The notes beneath the pieces are model-generated. The model was not told the origin of the DNA and did no database searches. It saw only the letters and a program-made list of their open reading frames with translations. This document shows, piece after piece, positions 44,385 through 52,312 of a stretch of DNA of 64,000 bases; positions within the stretch are counted from its first letter, which is position 1, and the number at the start of each line of letters is the position of its first letter. Position numbers and translations under genes: made by a program. Origin of the DNA: Yersinia massiliensis (GTDB lineage Bacteria > Pseudomonadota > Gammaproteobacteria > Enterobacterales > Enterobacteriaceae); the NCBI RefSeq assembly GCF_003048255.1, contig NZ_CP028487.1, forward strand, positions 2,790,001 to 2,854,000. The letters run 5' to 3'.

Positions 44385-45149
44385 CTATCGTGTAATTCGT
44401 TGGAACTCATCTTCGGCATAGCTCTCTTCAATGTCGCATTTAGCCACCAGCGACTCATAGAATGGCTTCCAATTACGCCGCCATGTCCTTTCATTGAGTT
44501 CTGGAAGCAACGCTGTAATCGCTCTGTATGCTGTTGTTGAGGGTGTCCGTTTGTACCCAATTCCTGAGCAGCGTTCACACTCTTTTTCAACTGGCACGCC
44601 AAGCCGTTTGGATTTCTCAAGGTCACGCACTTTCCCCGTTCCATTGCAGCGGCAACGATGGGAGATTTTGCCCTTTCCGTTGCAGGGGTTACACAATTCA
44701 CCCACCAGCTCCTCCTCTATCCATGCCTCTGTTTTCTCACCGCATCCGGGGTGTTTAATCACCTTTTGAATGCTGTAAATCAGCCGCTTCCCCTTGCAGT
44801 GTTTACATGTGGTGGTGGTCGCTGCTGAACTGCTGTATTCCTCATAGGCAAATTTAGCCAGAATGACCATGCATTGAGCCATTCGGCGGCCCGATGCTTT
44901 ACCGACATGTTTCGGGGCATTCTTCATGGCGAACTGTGTAAGCTGCTCAACGGTTCTTACCTTGTCCTCTTTGCTGATACCCACCTTGCCAAGATATGCA
45001 GCCATGCCGAAACTGGCTCGAGCCTCAACCATTCCCATTGCGGCGGCTAAATCCGGTCCCTTGAGCGAATCGGAAGAGGTCGCGCGGGAAGAATCCGTAA
45101 TCATCTGGCTCTTGGCGCTGAACTGTTTCATTGCTGATTCTAGTTTCAC
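44385..45149 (-). CDS. Antitermination protein Q (phage 82 type)
   Basis: 254 residues, last gene of the early minus-strand operon. Zinc-finger clusters C-x-x-C-x-G-K (CKHCKGKR, CNPCNGKGK, CRCNGTGK, CERCSGIGY) form a DnaJ-like repeat, as in Q proteins of the phage 82 group. The C-terminal part (AYRAITALLPELNERTWRRN) is also typical. It should modify RNA polymerase at the late promoter so that it passes the terminators downstream. Confidence 0.88.
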   Translation of the reverse strand: MKLESAMKQFSAKSQMITDSSRATSSDSLKGPDLAAAMGMVEARASFGMAAYLGKVGISKEDKVRTVEQLTQFAMKNAPKHVGKASGRRMAQCMVILAKFAYEEYSSSAATTTTCKHCKGKRLIYSIQKVIKHPGCGEKTEAWIEEELVGELCNPCNGKGKISHRCRCNGTGKVRDLEKSKRLGVPVEKECERCSGIGYKRTPSTTAYRAITALLPELNERTWRRNWKPFYESLVAKCDIEESYAEDEFQRITR

Positions 45150-46111
45150 TATGCTGCCCTCTTTGTGTAGATCTGCTCACGAACTTGATCGCCATTCATT
45201 AGCATGTCATTGAAATCATCATTATCGGGCCAGCGTACGCTGACAGATATCAGGTCATTCTTTGCTCGTAGGTTACCCATCGCACAATTAAACGCCGCCG
45301 CTTGTCCTGTGGCAGAATGTTTATCCATATCAGCAAAAATAATCAGGTGTTTGACGCCTGCCGGTACCCTGAATTTCTCCATAAATCCGGCATTAATGAC
45401 TGACCATGTATTGACCCCGTAAACTTGATAGCAAGACAGAGCCGTTTCTATCCCTTCTGCAATCCCTAATGTGGAAGCGACTGGAAACATGCGTATCGCT
45501 ACTGAACGGGTGTGATCGAGGTAGTTCTGTTCCTGTAGTGATTTAAGTCGCTTGGCACTGTCACCGATATTCGCTTTCTTATCCCCATCAAGCAGGGTCT
45601 GATGCAGGTAACAAAGTTCACCCTTATCATCGGTTGCTAAAGAGTAAAGCGCCTGATATACCCGCCCTGCGTGCCGCTGCCGGTCACAGAATCGGACAGC
45701 CTCTACCGGAAGCCGATTAATACCCCGCTGACGCAGATAATCCGCTGCCGTCGTACCACGCAAGCCCACCAGCTTTGAAAACTTACTAATGACTCGCTGC
45801 CGCTGTTTGGCTGCTGAACTGGTGACGGGGATGCTGACATGACGGTAGTTATTGCCAATCAACTGATCCACTTCGGCACACAGTGCTGAAAATGATTTAC
45901 CCTGCGTTAGGTTAAGCAGCTTCATACCGTCGCCACTGTCACAGATACAAATCCATGTTCCCACCCCGTCGCGGTCATCAATGCGGAACTTGCCACGAGC
46001 ACCGCATACCGGACACTCTCCCTTAAAATGGTTTTTGCCTGTGATGGGTGGTAAGCCAAAATACTCAAAAATTTCAGCCCACCGGCCTCTTGACGCTTCT
46101 GTTGTTTTCAT
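45149..46111 (-). CDS. Primase-like protein, zinc ribbon plus Toprim
   Basis: 320 residues. The N-terminal zinc ribbon is CPVCGARGKFRIDDRDGVGT then CICDSGDG. The C-terminal Toprim domain has GIAEGIETALS and HLIIFADMD. This is the P4-alpha/gp4-type primase layout without a helicase domain; the helicase is the next gene. The two overlap by four bases, suggesting a primase-helicase pair for phage replication. Confidence 0.88.
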   Translation of the reverse strand: MKTTEASRGRWAEIFEYFGLPPITGKNHFKGECPVCGARGKFRIDDRDGVGTWICICDSGDGMKLLNLTQGKSFSALCAEVDQLIGNNYRHVSIPVTSSAAKQRQRVISKFSKLVGLRGTTAADYLRQRGINRLPVEAVRFCDRQRHAGRVYQALYSLATDDKGELCYLHQTLLDGDKKANIGDSAKRLKSLQEQNYLDHTRSVAIRMFPVASTLGIAEGIETALSCYQVYGVNTWSVINAGFMEKFRVPAGVKHLIIFADMDKHSATGQAAAFNCAMGNLRAKNDLISVSVRWPDNDDFNDMLMNGDQVREQIYTKRAA

Positions 46112-47730
46112 ACTGCTTTCCTTAAACTTTGACGTATATCTTCAAGCTGATTTTTGGCATTAATCAACGACATGGTGGTGTCGGCATTGACGTCATGACG
46201 CTGTTGAGGGGGTGGCTGAGATTTCTCTCTGCCTTTAGCAAAAGCGATGCGCTTATGTTTAATGAAGTTGCTGACCTCGGGGGTTATCTCCATCGGGAAA
46301 TCACTCAAGCCATTAGGCCATTCGCTAAACTTGTCGTGGAAGGTGTGTGAGCACCAGCCATCGCTGACAGGCTTACCCATTGATGTACGCTGACGCTGAT
46401 AGAACTTGATCTGACTCCACCACGCTTGCTTGTCAGATTGGGTGAACACCCGCTTACCCTTACCTAACTTTTTCAATCCGCGCTGGGTGTCGGTCTCCAC
46501 GTCCTGCCCTGCCAGTGGCTTAAATCCACATTTCGGGCAAGCGTATACACCCGCAGGCTTCATGAAATGACACTCAGTGCATTCTTTGGGGAGTTTTTCA
46601 GTGCGTTCCTCAGTCTCACGACTGGCGCTGTCTTTCATTCCGTCGCTTTTGGAGGGCAGTTCGTTGTACTCGATGGCGTCAGGGAAGCCCAAGCGGTGAA
46701 CAGTGCCGCTGTGATCGAAAACAAGACAAGACTCCTTGCCCGGAGCGGTACGCAAGCCACGACCTAGCGCCTGTAACCAACGGATTTCACTTTTTGTTGG
46801 TCGGGCATAGATAACGCAGCGAACATCACTGTCAAAACCCGCTACCAGTACGCCCACACTAACGATGATTTTCGTTGCGCCCGTTTCAAAGCGATGAATT
46901 ATGAGTTGACGCTCTTCATGAGGTGTTTCCGCTATCATCACCTCAGCGTTAATCCCCATCTTGTTGAATTGGATGGTGACGTAATTGGCGTGATCTACAT
47001 TTACGCAGAATGCCACGGTGGGCAGATCCCGCCCGTTCTGTAGCCAGTTATCAACGATGTCGCCAACAAGGTCAGCACCACACATGATTTCTGCGAGTTG
47101 GTTTTCGTTGTAGTCTCGTCCGCAATCAATGGTGTTGGTTGTTTTCACGCCTTTCAGGTCTGGATTGCTCGGCGCATAGAACTCGTAACCGCTCAGGTCG
47201 CCACGCTGGATTAACTCCCCGATGGTGGTCGGCTTAACCAGTTGCTGGTAGTAATTACCCAAGAACGGTGAAAAAGGCGTACCGGATAAACCAATCACTT
47301 TCACCTGTGTTTCACGTGTCAGGCGCTCAATCTCAATCAGAATTTGTTTCTGCCGGAGGTGAGCCTCGTCAACGATCAGTAGATCAATATTGTCCGGGAA
47401 CTGACGGCGGATCAGCGTGGCGGCACTGGCAATCTGAATTTTTAACGCTGGGTCATAGCTCGGATGTTTCTGCCAGATGAAACTAATCTCGTCTTCAGGG
47501 AGTCCGTATTCGATAAAGCGCTGCGCAGTCTGGTTAATTAAAATTGTGTACGGGGCAATGAAGAGCACACGCATACCGCGACTAACAAACCCATCAGCGA
47601 TAAATGCCGCTAAGCCGGTTTTGCCGCTGCCTGTCGGTGCATAGACCATGAAAGAGCCGAATGACTTCCAGTCACTGCGCAGCATGTTCAGGGCGCGTTC
47701 CTGTGCGAAGTTCGGTGTGATATTTAGCAT
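46108..47730 (-). CDS. SF2 DEAD/DEAH-type helicase
   Basis: 540 residues from ATG 47730. Motif I APTGSGKTG, motif II VDEAH, motif III GLSGTPFSP, motif VI QALGRGLRTAP. A C-terminal zinc ribbon (CTECHFMKPAGVYACPKCGF) follows. The domain set matches phage helicases that act with the Toprim primase in lambdoid phages lacking O/P. Opens double-stranded DNA at the phage origin, by inference. Confidence 0.9.
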   Translation of the reverse strand: MLNITPNFAQERALNMLRSDWKSFGSFMVYAPTGSGKTGLAAFIADGFVSRGMRVLFIAPYTILINQTAQRFIEYGLPEDEISFIWQKHPSYDPALKIQIASAATLIRRQFPDNIDLLIVDEAHLRQKQILIEIERLTRETQVKVIGLSGTPFSPFLGNYYQQLVKPTTIGELIQRGDLSGYEFYAPSNPDLKGVKTTNTIDCGRDYNENQLAEIMCGADLVGDIVDNWLQNGRDLPTVAFCVNVDHANYVTIQFNKMGINAEVMIAETPHEERQLIIHRFETGATKIIVSVGVLVAGFDSDVRCVIYARPTKSEIRWLQALGRGLRTAPGKESCLVFDHSGTVHRLGFPDAIEYNELPSKSDGMKDSASRETEERTEKLPKECTECHFMKPAGVYACPKCGFKPLAGQDVETDTQRGLKKLGKGKRVFTQSDKQAWWSQIKFYQRQRTSMGKPVSDGWCSHTFHDKFSEWPNGLSDFPMEITPEVSNFIKHKRIAFAKGREKSQPPPQQRHDVNADTTMSLINAKNQLEDIRQSLRKAV

Positions 47731-48061
47731 TGTGTAACCTCCCGCCAATTAACTATTCCAAGGAAAACCTTTCTTTGGGTCTATGCTTGCATGTGTATCA
47801 TCTAGCTAGTACATCGCATTTTTGAGGGCTAACCCCTAGATAGAGACCTACCTAACCTATGGAGTTGTCTGTTGGAAAAGGCCTATTCCAATCCCTCATC
47901 CACCTCCCCCCAAACCCCCTCCTCCTTCTCCCTTATTCATGTACTAGCTAACAAGTACACCGATACGGAAAAAGACGAACTGAGAATCTCAACCTGCTAA
48001 CACCTGACACCTTCAAGTCAGCGTGCCGCACTTACCCACTCCCCCGAAAATTTCAGGGCTG
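47731..48061. other. Noncoding stretch with an inverted repeat and a pyrimidine tract
   Basis: No ORF found. TAGCTAGTACAT (47803-47814) recurs inverted as ATGTACTAGCTA (47939-47950). Between them lies a C/T-rich run at about 47892-47934. It sits just upstream of the helicase/primase genes, where an origin or a regulatory RNA structure could be. C-rich, G-poor RNA from the plus strand would suit Rho. Confidence 0.45.
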
Positions 48062-48349
48062 TTATAACTTCGCTACCAACGGCGGACTGACCGTGTAACC
48101 CTGTAGTGCCTTGCCATGGCTTTTTACAAACAATCTCAGCCGTTTATTGGCCTCATGCCTCGCCCTGTTATCCTGTCGGTATGAGACTGGTTCACAGTCA
48201 AACGCGACCTGATAAACCTCGGCATACTTCACAGCAACCTTTCGGCGCAGTGAGGGCGGTAACAACTGCAATTGCTCCTGAATCCACTTGCCATCCTCGG
48301 GGCAAAATGCAGATGGCATGATTACCTGCACAAACTGCTCATACGTCAT
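48062..48349 (-). CDS. Early phage protein, unknown, 95 aa
   Basis: Soluble, basic C-terminal half (RARHEANKRLRLFVKSHG). Opens MTYEQFVQVIMPSAFCPEDG. No family I can name. It follows the frameshifted gene in the early minus-strand operon by 12 bases, between the cro-proximal genes and replication genes. Confidence 0.6.
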   Translation of the reverse strand: MTYEQFVQVIMPSAFCPEDGKWIQEQLQLLPPSLRRKVAVKYAEVYQVAFDCEPVSYRQDNRARHEANKRLRLFVKSHGKALQGYTVSPPLVAKL

Positions 48350-48361
48350 GACTGCACCCCG

Positions 48362-48618
48362 CTAAATCAGCCCCAATTGAGGTGACTCTTTACCGCGCCG
48401 TTTACTGACCTTTCGCTCTGCTTTCGAACAATTGAACTGAACCCACAGACGCGCTTCCCGTAAACAATCGTCGAAGCAATGCCCCTTTTTGGTTGCCTGA
48501 GCGAGTTTGTGATAGTGCTCAACGCCCACATCGCCCCCCCTCTAGCAACCACGTCAGGGACGCCATCAGCCACCAGCGTGGCGACAATGTGTTTATGGAT
48601 GAACGCTTCAGGAGTCAT
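48362..48618 (-). pseudogene. Early phage gene with a homopolymer frameshift
   Basis: The frame starts MTPEAFIHKHIVATLVADGV. At the run of seven C (48534-48540, G on the coding strand) the protein-like frame moves: the other frame reads DVGVEHYHKLAQATKKGH then CFDDCLREARLWVQ, a continuation I know from similar prophage genes. One more G would restore an 85-86-residue protein ending at 48362. The undisturbed ORF instead continues with unlike sequence to 48367. Either a true mutation or a sequencing error. Confidence 0.7.
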
Positions 48619-49442
48619 GCGGCACCTGCCAGTTCTTTGTCATGGGTGAATTGACCGTTCCAGTTCTTTTTCATCGGCAAGCTGCCTTTGAGATAATGGC
48701 GGTACAACCAAACAGCACCCTTACTGAGCAAGATCAGCTTGAAGATATCGCGCATATTCCCGTCTTCTTGCTCGACCTGACCGGGATGTTCGGTGAGGTA
48801 TTGATCGCGGGCATAATGGCCTACGCGCCACCGTGGATGTTTGGCGTTTGGGCGATCATCAAACAGCCAGTTACGCTCTTCCAAAAAGGCGTTAATCTGG
48901 CGGGTGTTGACGCCATTAAGCTGCTTACAGAACTGAACGGGTGTCATGCCGTGCTGAAAAAGGTTTTCCAAATGGTTGATGTATTGCGCCTGACGGTGAA
49001 CGTAGCCAATAGCAAGCCGCTCGGCTTTCTTCACCTCGATCCATGCCTCGGCTGCCGCTATCGGATCGTCAAAATCAGGGAGGCTGTTTGGCACGAGGCT
49101 ATATGAACCAGTGGTGCGAATGGATGGCAACACCACCTCACAAATCCAATCTTGCACACGTTCGGCAGAAGGAAGCTGGCTGCGCATGATCAGACGGTAC
49201 GCATCAGACTCTAATGCCAAAATGATACCTTTAGGTCTGAATCCTAAACCTAACTCCGCTGTTTCAGCACAATTAAGTTTAATCAATGACTTACAGTGGT
49301 CATTAGCTGCCTTTGCTGGTTGTGCGTAACCTAATGATTCAGCTAATTCAACAGCAAAAAATACCGGCTTACCTTGGTACAACATGCCGCTCAGCGAAAT
49401 ACCGAGATCAGCAGAATTAAATATCATCAGTTGATTATTCAT
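48615..49442 (-). CDS. BRO-N domain antirepressor-like protein
   Basis: 275 residues from ATG 49442, preceded by AGGAGG. N-terminal BRO-N domain (about 20-115) with YQGKPVFFAVELAESLGYA and ILALESDAYRLIMRSQLPSA. A distinct C-terminal domain (about 165-275) has FCKQLNGVNTRQINAFLEER, PRWRVGHYARDQYLTE and LPMKKNWNGQFTHDK. The same C-terminal domain occurs in the protein at 53980. Its site directly after cro is where lambdoid phages carry cII; a regulatory role in the lytic decision is likely. Confidence 0.8.
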   Translation of the reverse strand: MNNQLMIFNSADLGISLSGMLYQGKPVFFAVELAESLGYAQPAKAANDHCKSLIKLNCAETAELGLGFRPKGIILALESDAYRLIMRSQLPSAERVQDWICEVVLPSIRTTGSYSLVPNSLPDFDDPIAAAEAWIEVKKAERLAIGYVHRQAQYINHLENLFQHGMTPVQFCKQLNGVNTRQINAFLEERNWLFDDRPNAKHPRWRVGHYARDQYLTEHPGQVEQEDGNMRDIFKLILLSKGAVWLYRHYLKGSLPMKKNWNGQFTHDKELAGAA

Positions 49443-49491
49443 TACTGCCTCCTGTTGTGGGTTAGTCTTGAGCAGAAGTGGCACCTGCTGA

Positions 49492-49704
49492 TTAAGGGGA
49501 AATGCCATCGGAACCATAAATTAACCATTTAGGCTCACAGTTAAGGGCTGTAGCTATTTCCAATAGATAACGTGGCCTCTCTGTAACCCCAGCTTCAATC
49601 CTTTGGATTGTTTGCTGTCTTATGCCGGCCTTTATTGCCAATCCAGACTGAGTTAACCCCAACTCTGTCCGTAGTCGCTTAACTCGCTCTGCTGTAGATG
49701 ACAT
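49492..49704 (-). CDS. Cro-like repressor, 70 aa
   Basis: Small HTH protein. HTH at about residues 14-36: [20 protein letters not shown]. It ends WLIYGSDG, like the DNA-binding half of the CI protein encoded divergently. First gene under the leftward-facing promoter of the switch. ATG 49704 after GGGGGTGG. Confidence 0.88.
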   Translation of the reverse strand: MSSTAERVKRLRTELGLTQSGLAIKAGIRQQTIQRIEAGVTERPRYLLEIATALNCEPKWLIYGSDGISP

Positions 49705-49717
49705 AGCCACCCCCTAA

Positions 49718-49735
49718 ATACAAATTTAAATGTAT
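49718..49735. promoter_or_regulatory. Switch operator O1
   Basis: ATACAAATTTAAATGTAT, a palindrome with core ACAA-N6-ATGT at 49720-49733. It lies immediately downstream of the cro promoter -10 element. Confidence 0.65.
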
Positions 49736-49762
49736 TTAAAAACAAATATAATTGTTTGTCAA
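49734..49762 (-). promoter_or_regulatory. cro promoter (PR)
   Basis: On the minus strand, a perfect TTGACA (49762-49757), 17-base spacer, then TTAAAT (49739-49734). The spacer contains operator O2. Transcription would start about 20 bases before the cro ATG. Confidence 0.65.
49742..49755. promoter_or_regulatory. Switch operator O2
   Basis: ACAAATATAATTGT fits ACAA-N6-TTGT exactly. Centred 22 bases from O1 and 23 from O3. Confidence 0.65.
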
Positions 49763-49783
49763 TTACAATAAGCATTGTATTAT
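49756..49783 (+). promoter_or_regulatory. cI promoter (PRM)
   Basis: TTGTCA (49756-49761), 16-base spacer, TATTAT (49778-49783). Its -35 overlaps the cro promoter -35 on the other strand, and O3 fills the spacer. Confidence 0.6.
49765..49778. promoter_or_regulatory. Switch operator O3
   Basis: ACAATAAGCATTGT, a perfect match to ACAA-N6-TTGT with extra symmetry (ACAAT/ATTGT). Confidence 0.65.
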
Positions 49784-49809
49784 CAGTCCAATACTATTGG
49801 AGAGAAACC

Positions 49810-50442
49810 ATGGCACTAGCAGATAGAGTGAGAGAACGACGAACTGAGTTAGGTATGACTCAAGCTCGGCTGGCAGAAATCGTTGGGGCAACTCAACAAT
49901 CAATCGTTTCAATTGAAAACGGCTTAACCAAGAGACCTCGCAACTTATTGGATCTCGCAAAAGCGCTGGATTGTGATCCTATGTGGCTTCAAAATGGGGG
50001 AGCGTTCAAAAAAATAACAGAAATAAATACTCGAAAAATCCCATTAATAAGTTACGTTCAAGCGGGAGCACTAGCGCAGAATTGCCCAATTGAAGCCTAT
50101 GATGGCGACTTTGAGTACGTATTGACAGATATGGACTGGTCAGAAAATGCCTTCGCCCTAAAAATTGAAGGTGACTCAATGGAACCTGAATTTAGTCCTG
50201 GGGACGTAATTGTCATCGATCCAGAAATCCAGCCGGCTCCTGGGGAGTTTGTTGTTGCTATGAATGGAGGAGATGCAGCGACCTTTAAGAAATACAGACC
50301 CACAGGATATGACCACCATCGCAATGAAATTTATGAATTAGTTCCTTTAAACTCTGATTATCCTGTAATGAGATCAACTGATAGAACATTAAGGATTCTT
50401 GGCACCATGGTTGAACATAGAATTTATCGTAGAAAACGATAA
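49810..50442 (+). CDS. cI: CI repressor, self-cleaving S24 type
   Basis: 210 residues from ATG 49810 (GGAGAGAAACC upstream). HTH at about 17-38 (TQARLAEIVGATQQSIVSIE). The Ala-Gly cleavage site is A85-G86 in VQAGALAQ. Catalytic Ser123 in GDSMEP and Lys160 in ATFKKY. It therefore belongs to the LexA-like repressors cleaved with RecA during SOS. It holds the lysogenic state by binding the ACAA-N6-TTGT operators on both sides of its gene. Confidence 0.94.
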   Translation: MALADRVRERRTELGMTQARLAEIVGATQQSIVSIENGLTKRPRNLLDLAKALDCDPMWLQNGGAFKKITEINTRKIPLISYVQAGALAQNCPIEAYDGDFEYVLTDMDWSENAFALKIEGDSMEPEFSPGDVIVIDPEIQPAPGEFVVAMNGGDAATFKKYRPTGYDHHRNEIYELVPLNSDYPVMRSTDRTLRILGTMVEHRIYRRKR

Positions 50443-50467
50443 ATGCACGGGCACACACTCAACCAAT

Positions 50468-50490
50468 AACCCGCTTCGGCGGGTTTTTTT
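50468..50490 (+). terminator. Terminator after cI
   Basis: ACCCGC, loop TTCG, GCGGGT (to 50483), then TTTTTT. A stable tetraloop hairpin 25 bases after the stop. Confidence 0.9.
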
Positions 50491-50522
50491 CTGTGAAAAT
50501 ACAAAAAACATTCCCATTAAAT

Positions 50523-50536
50523 ACAATTAGTTATGT
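50523..50536. promoter_or_regulatory. Switch operator, right cluster, outer copy
   Basis: ACAATTAGTTATGT, a degenerate copy (ATGT for TTGT). Confidence 0.45.
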
Positions 50537-50552
50537 TTTAAATTAAAATATA

Positions 50553-50566
50553 ACAAATTTAATTGT
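50553..50566. promoter_or_regulatory. Switch operator, right cluster, middle copy
   Basis: ACAAATTTAATTGT, a full match to ACAA-N6-TTGT, 23 bases from the next copy. Confidence 0.6.
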
Positions 50567-50594
50567 TGTCATAATACAATTGTAATTGTATCTT
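50566..50594 (+). promoter_or_regulatory. Promoter of the rightward early operon (PL-like)
   Basis: TTGTCA (50566-50571), 17-base spacer, TATCTT (50589-50594). The strongest operator of the cluster fills the spacer, so CI should shut it. Confidence 0.6.
50576..50589. promoter_or_regulatory. Switch operator, right cluster, inner copy
   Basis: ACAATTGTAATTGT within the longer palindrome ATACAATTGTAATTGTAT. Confidence 0.65.
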
Positions 50595-50645
50595 TTATCA
50601 CAAGCAAACGTGAACCTTACTAATAACATATTTAATGAGGTAGAT

Positions 50646-50864
50646 ATGATTTCATTAACCATTCCGAAACATAAAGTTGAAGATGCCAGTGAAAGCGCTG
50701 CTGAGATATTCGTTCTCGTCACTATGGTGAAGGAAGCTCTCGATGGCGATAAAGAAGTAACTGATATCGCCTTTGCTGTATCAGCAATTATCAAGTTAGC
50801 AGGTGGTTTAAATTCATCATTGTATCATTTATTAAATGATGAAAATGGTAAGGCTAAATCATGA
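50646..50864 (+). CDS. Early operon protein, unknown, 72 aa
   Basis: First gene after the PL-like promoter; ATG 50646 after GAGGTAGAT. Helical, mostly neutral. Not recognised. Stop overlaps the start of the next gene by four bases. Confidence 0.65.
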   Translation: MISLTIPKHKVEDASESAAEIFVLVTMVKEALDGDKEVTDIAFAVSAIIKLAGGLNSSLYHLLNDENGKAKS

Positions 50865-51052
50865 GTAATTTAATTAGTGAAATAGACAAAGCAAAAGTAA
50901 TGGCTAGGAATTCAGAGGTTTTATTAAGGGCTGCTCTTGAGCCTGATAGCGAAGATGATGGTGATGTACTTTATTACTTAGCATTCACCCAAATTATTGA
51001 ACTTCACGCACACCTTGCTGAGTTACTTAATACTGCCGAGGCTAAAACATGA
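50861..51052 (+). CDS. Early operon protein, unknown, 63 aa
   Basis: Acidic, helical protein (ALEPDSEDDGDVLYYLAFTQ). Coupled to both neighbours by four-base overlaps. Not recognised. Confidence 0.65.
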   Translation: MSNLISEIDKAKVMARNSEVLLRAALEPDSEDDGDVLYYLAFTQIIELHAHLAELLNTAEAKT

Positions 51053-51333
51053 ATAACTTATCTAATCGTGTTAGTTCGGCTCTGGAACCGTGCCAACAAA
51101 ACCAGAGCCTAGCCTTAAATAATAACCACGACGATTTTAATAAGGTTGAAGTGGATTCTAGCTTAACAGTATTTATCTTTGCAACCATTAAGCGCTCTGA
51201 CGTTAAAGCTAAGCCAGTCATGAAACGTGTAACTGCCAGTAGCTATAAAGAAGCTCGGCAACAATTGATAGGCGATTACGTTATTTCTTTTGCGGGTAAA
51301 GTTCCAGTTCGTGAGGTGAATCATGGCGCATGA
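51049..51333 (+). CDS. Icd-like host cell division inhibitor family protein
   Basis: 94 residues. The C-terminal half TVFIFATIKRSDVKAKPVMK, then ARQQLIGDYVISFAGKVPVR ending EVNHGA, follows the pattern of P1 Icd/P4 Ash-like proteins common in enterobacterial phages. Family members are annotated as cell division inhibitors on the strength of P1 Icd, but individual activity varies. Note that this Icd is unrelated to the isocitrate dehydrogenase gene. Confidence 0.7.
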   Translation: MNNLSNRVSSALEPCQQNQSLALNNNHDDFNKVEVDSSLTVFIFATIKRSDVKAKPVMKRVTASSYKEARQQLIGDYVISFAGKVPVREVNHGA

Positions 51334-51523
51334 AATTACATTAGAGAAAGCGGCAGAAATGACACATCAGGCCGAATTTATTTGTCGCTTGATTGAGTCA
51401 TACCCTGACACATATGAGGATGGTGACGTAGCAGCCATTGCAAGCCTATTAGCAAAACTAACGGGTCATGTTGGCGGGTGGTTACGGGAAGAAATGGCAC
51501 AGAGGGCAGCTAATCGTGAATAA
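51323..51523 (+). CDS. Early operon protein, unknown, 66 aa
   Basis: Small, mildly acidic and helical (AEFICRLIESYPDTYEDGDV). Overlaps the preceding gene by 11 bases and the following by eight. Not recognised. Confidence 0.6.
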   Translation: MAHEITLEKAAEMTHQAEFICRLIESYPDTYEDGDVAAIASLLAKLTGHVGGWLREEMAQRAANRE

Positions 51524-51722
51524 GGTAGATAATCCATGCACCGACCAAGCATTGACTGATGTGCTGAGTGATATCGCGGTGTATCTGGAAGCGGCGCAAA
51601 GGCTCACTCAAGACCCCGGGCAAGGCGTTCAACTGGCAGATTGCATCATTAGCTACTGTGCTGATTACGCTAAAACGATGGCTGGACGTGCTGCGCTGGA
51701 AGGAACTGACCATGAAATCTAA
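51516..51722 (+). CDS. Early operon protein, unknown, 68 aa
   Basis: Likely GTG start at 51516, since the longer frame would run far into the preceding gene. It is followed by a tightly overlapping gene at 51712. Contains two Cys in LADCIISYCADY. Not recognised. Confidence 0.55.
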   Translation: MNKVDNPCTDQALTDVLSDIAVYLEAAQRLTQDPGQGVQLADCIISYCADYAKTMAGRAALEGTDHEI

Positions 51723-51930
51723 TCAATTGGAAGATGTCACCCATCAGGTAAAGCAAGCGCAAGCGGTCTTGGCAATGTGGCTTGAACTTGCCACTAGCAA
51801 CAAGAACGATGTATCTGACAAGATCGGCGCAATCATAACGTTATTAGACGGCGTTCCAGAAGTGATGATGGCAGCTAATAGTAAGCTAGCCGATTACGAT
51901 TATGAGAAATACAAGAGTGGTGGAAAATGA
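51712..51930 (+). CDS. Early operon protein, unknown, 72 aa
   Basis: ATG 51712 after GGAAGGAAC. Mostly helical (HQVKQAQAVLAMWLELATS). Overlaps the previous gene by 11 bases and the next by four. Not recognised. Confidence 0.6.
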   Translation: MKSNQLEDVTHQVKQAQAVLAMWLELATSNKNDVSDKIGAIITLLDGVPEVMMAANSKLADYDYEKYKSGGK

Positions 51931-52310
51931 ATAATTTACCCGTAGCCTCTTTGTGCAATTTTAATGCTCCAGTTAGTAAATTTGGCAAAGCATATAACCT
52001 GAACCTGTTTACTCCAATCGAGCAAAACAGATTCATGGTAGTTATGCCCGACGACACAATGACGGGTGAAATTGAGTGTCGCGATAAAGTCATTATAGAT
52101 ACAACACCAATGCGTTATTTTGAAGATGGAATATTTGCTTTCTTTCTTGACGGTATTTTCATGATTAAGCGGCTCCAATTCATCCGTAATAATGTTTGGG
52201 TTCTACCGTCTAATCGGTTCTATCAAAGTTTCGAGATTGCAAGTGATAGTCTCATCGAACTTATGATTATAGGCCGCGTTATTTACAGCCAAGAAATCAG
52301 GAGCCACTAA
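51927..52310 (+). CDS. Orphan S24/LexA-like domain protein
   Basis: 127 residues corresponding to only the C-terminal half of CI/LexA-type repressors, without a helix-turn-helix. It shows MPDDTMTGEIECRDKVIIDT and IFMIKRLQF. The usual catalytic Ser position (D-S-M) is Thr44 in DDTM; the general-base Lys81 is kept. It may be a dimerisation decoy for the repressor, a dead protease or a Thr-dependent one. Confidence 0.7.
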   Translation: MNNLPVASLCNFNAPVSKFGKAYNLNLFTPIEQNRFMVVMPDDTMTGEIECRDKVIIDTTPMRYFEDGIFAFFLDGIFMIKRLQFIRNNVWVLPSNRFYQSFEIASDSLIELMIIGRVIYSQEIRSH

Positions 52311-52312
52311 AA

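Noticed and set aside
48642..49106. 154-codon plus-strand ORF
   Set aside because: Antisense to the BRO-N gene; no start signal and no family pattern.
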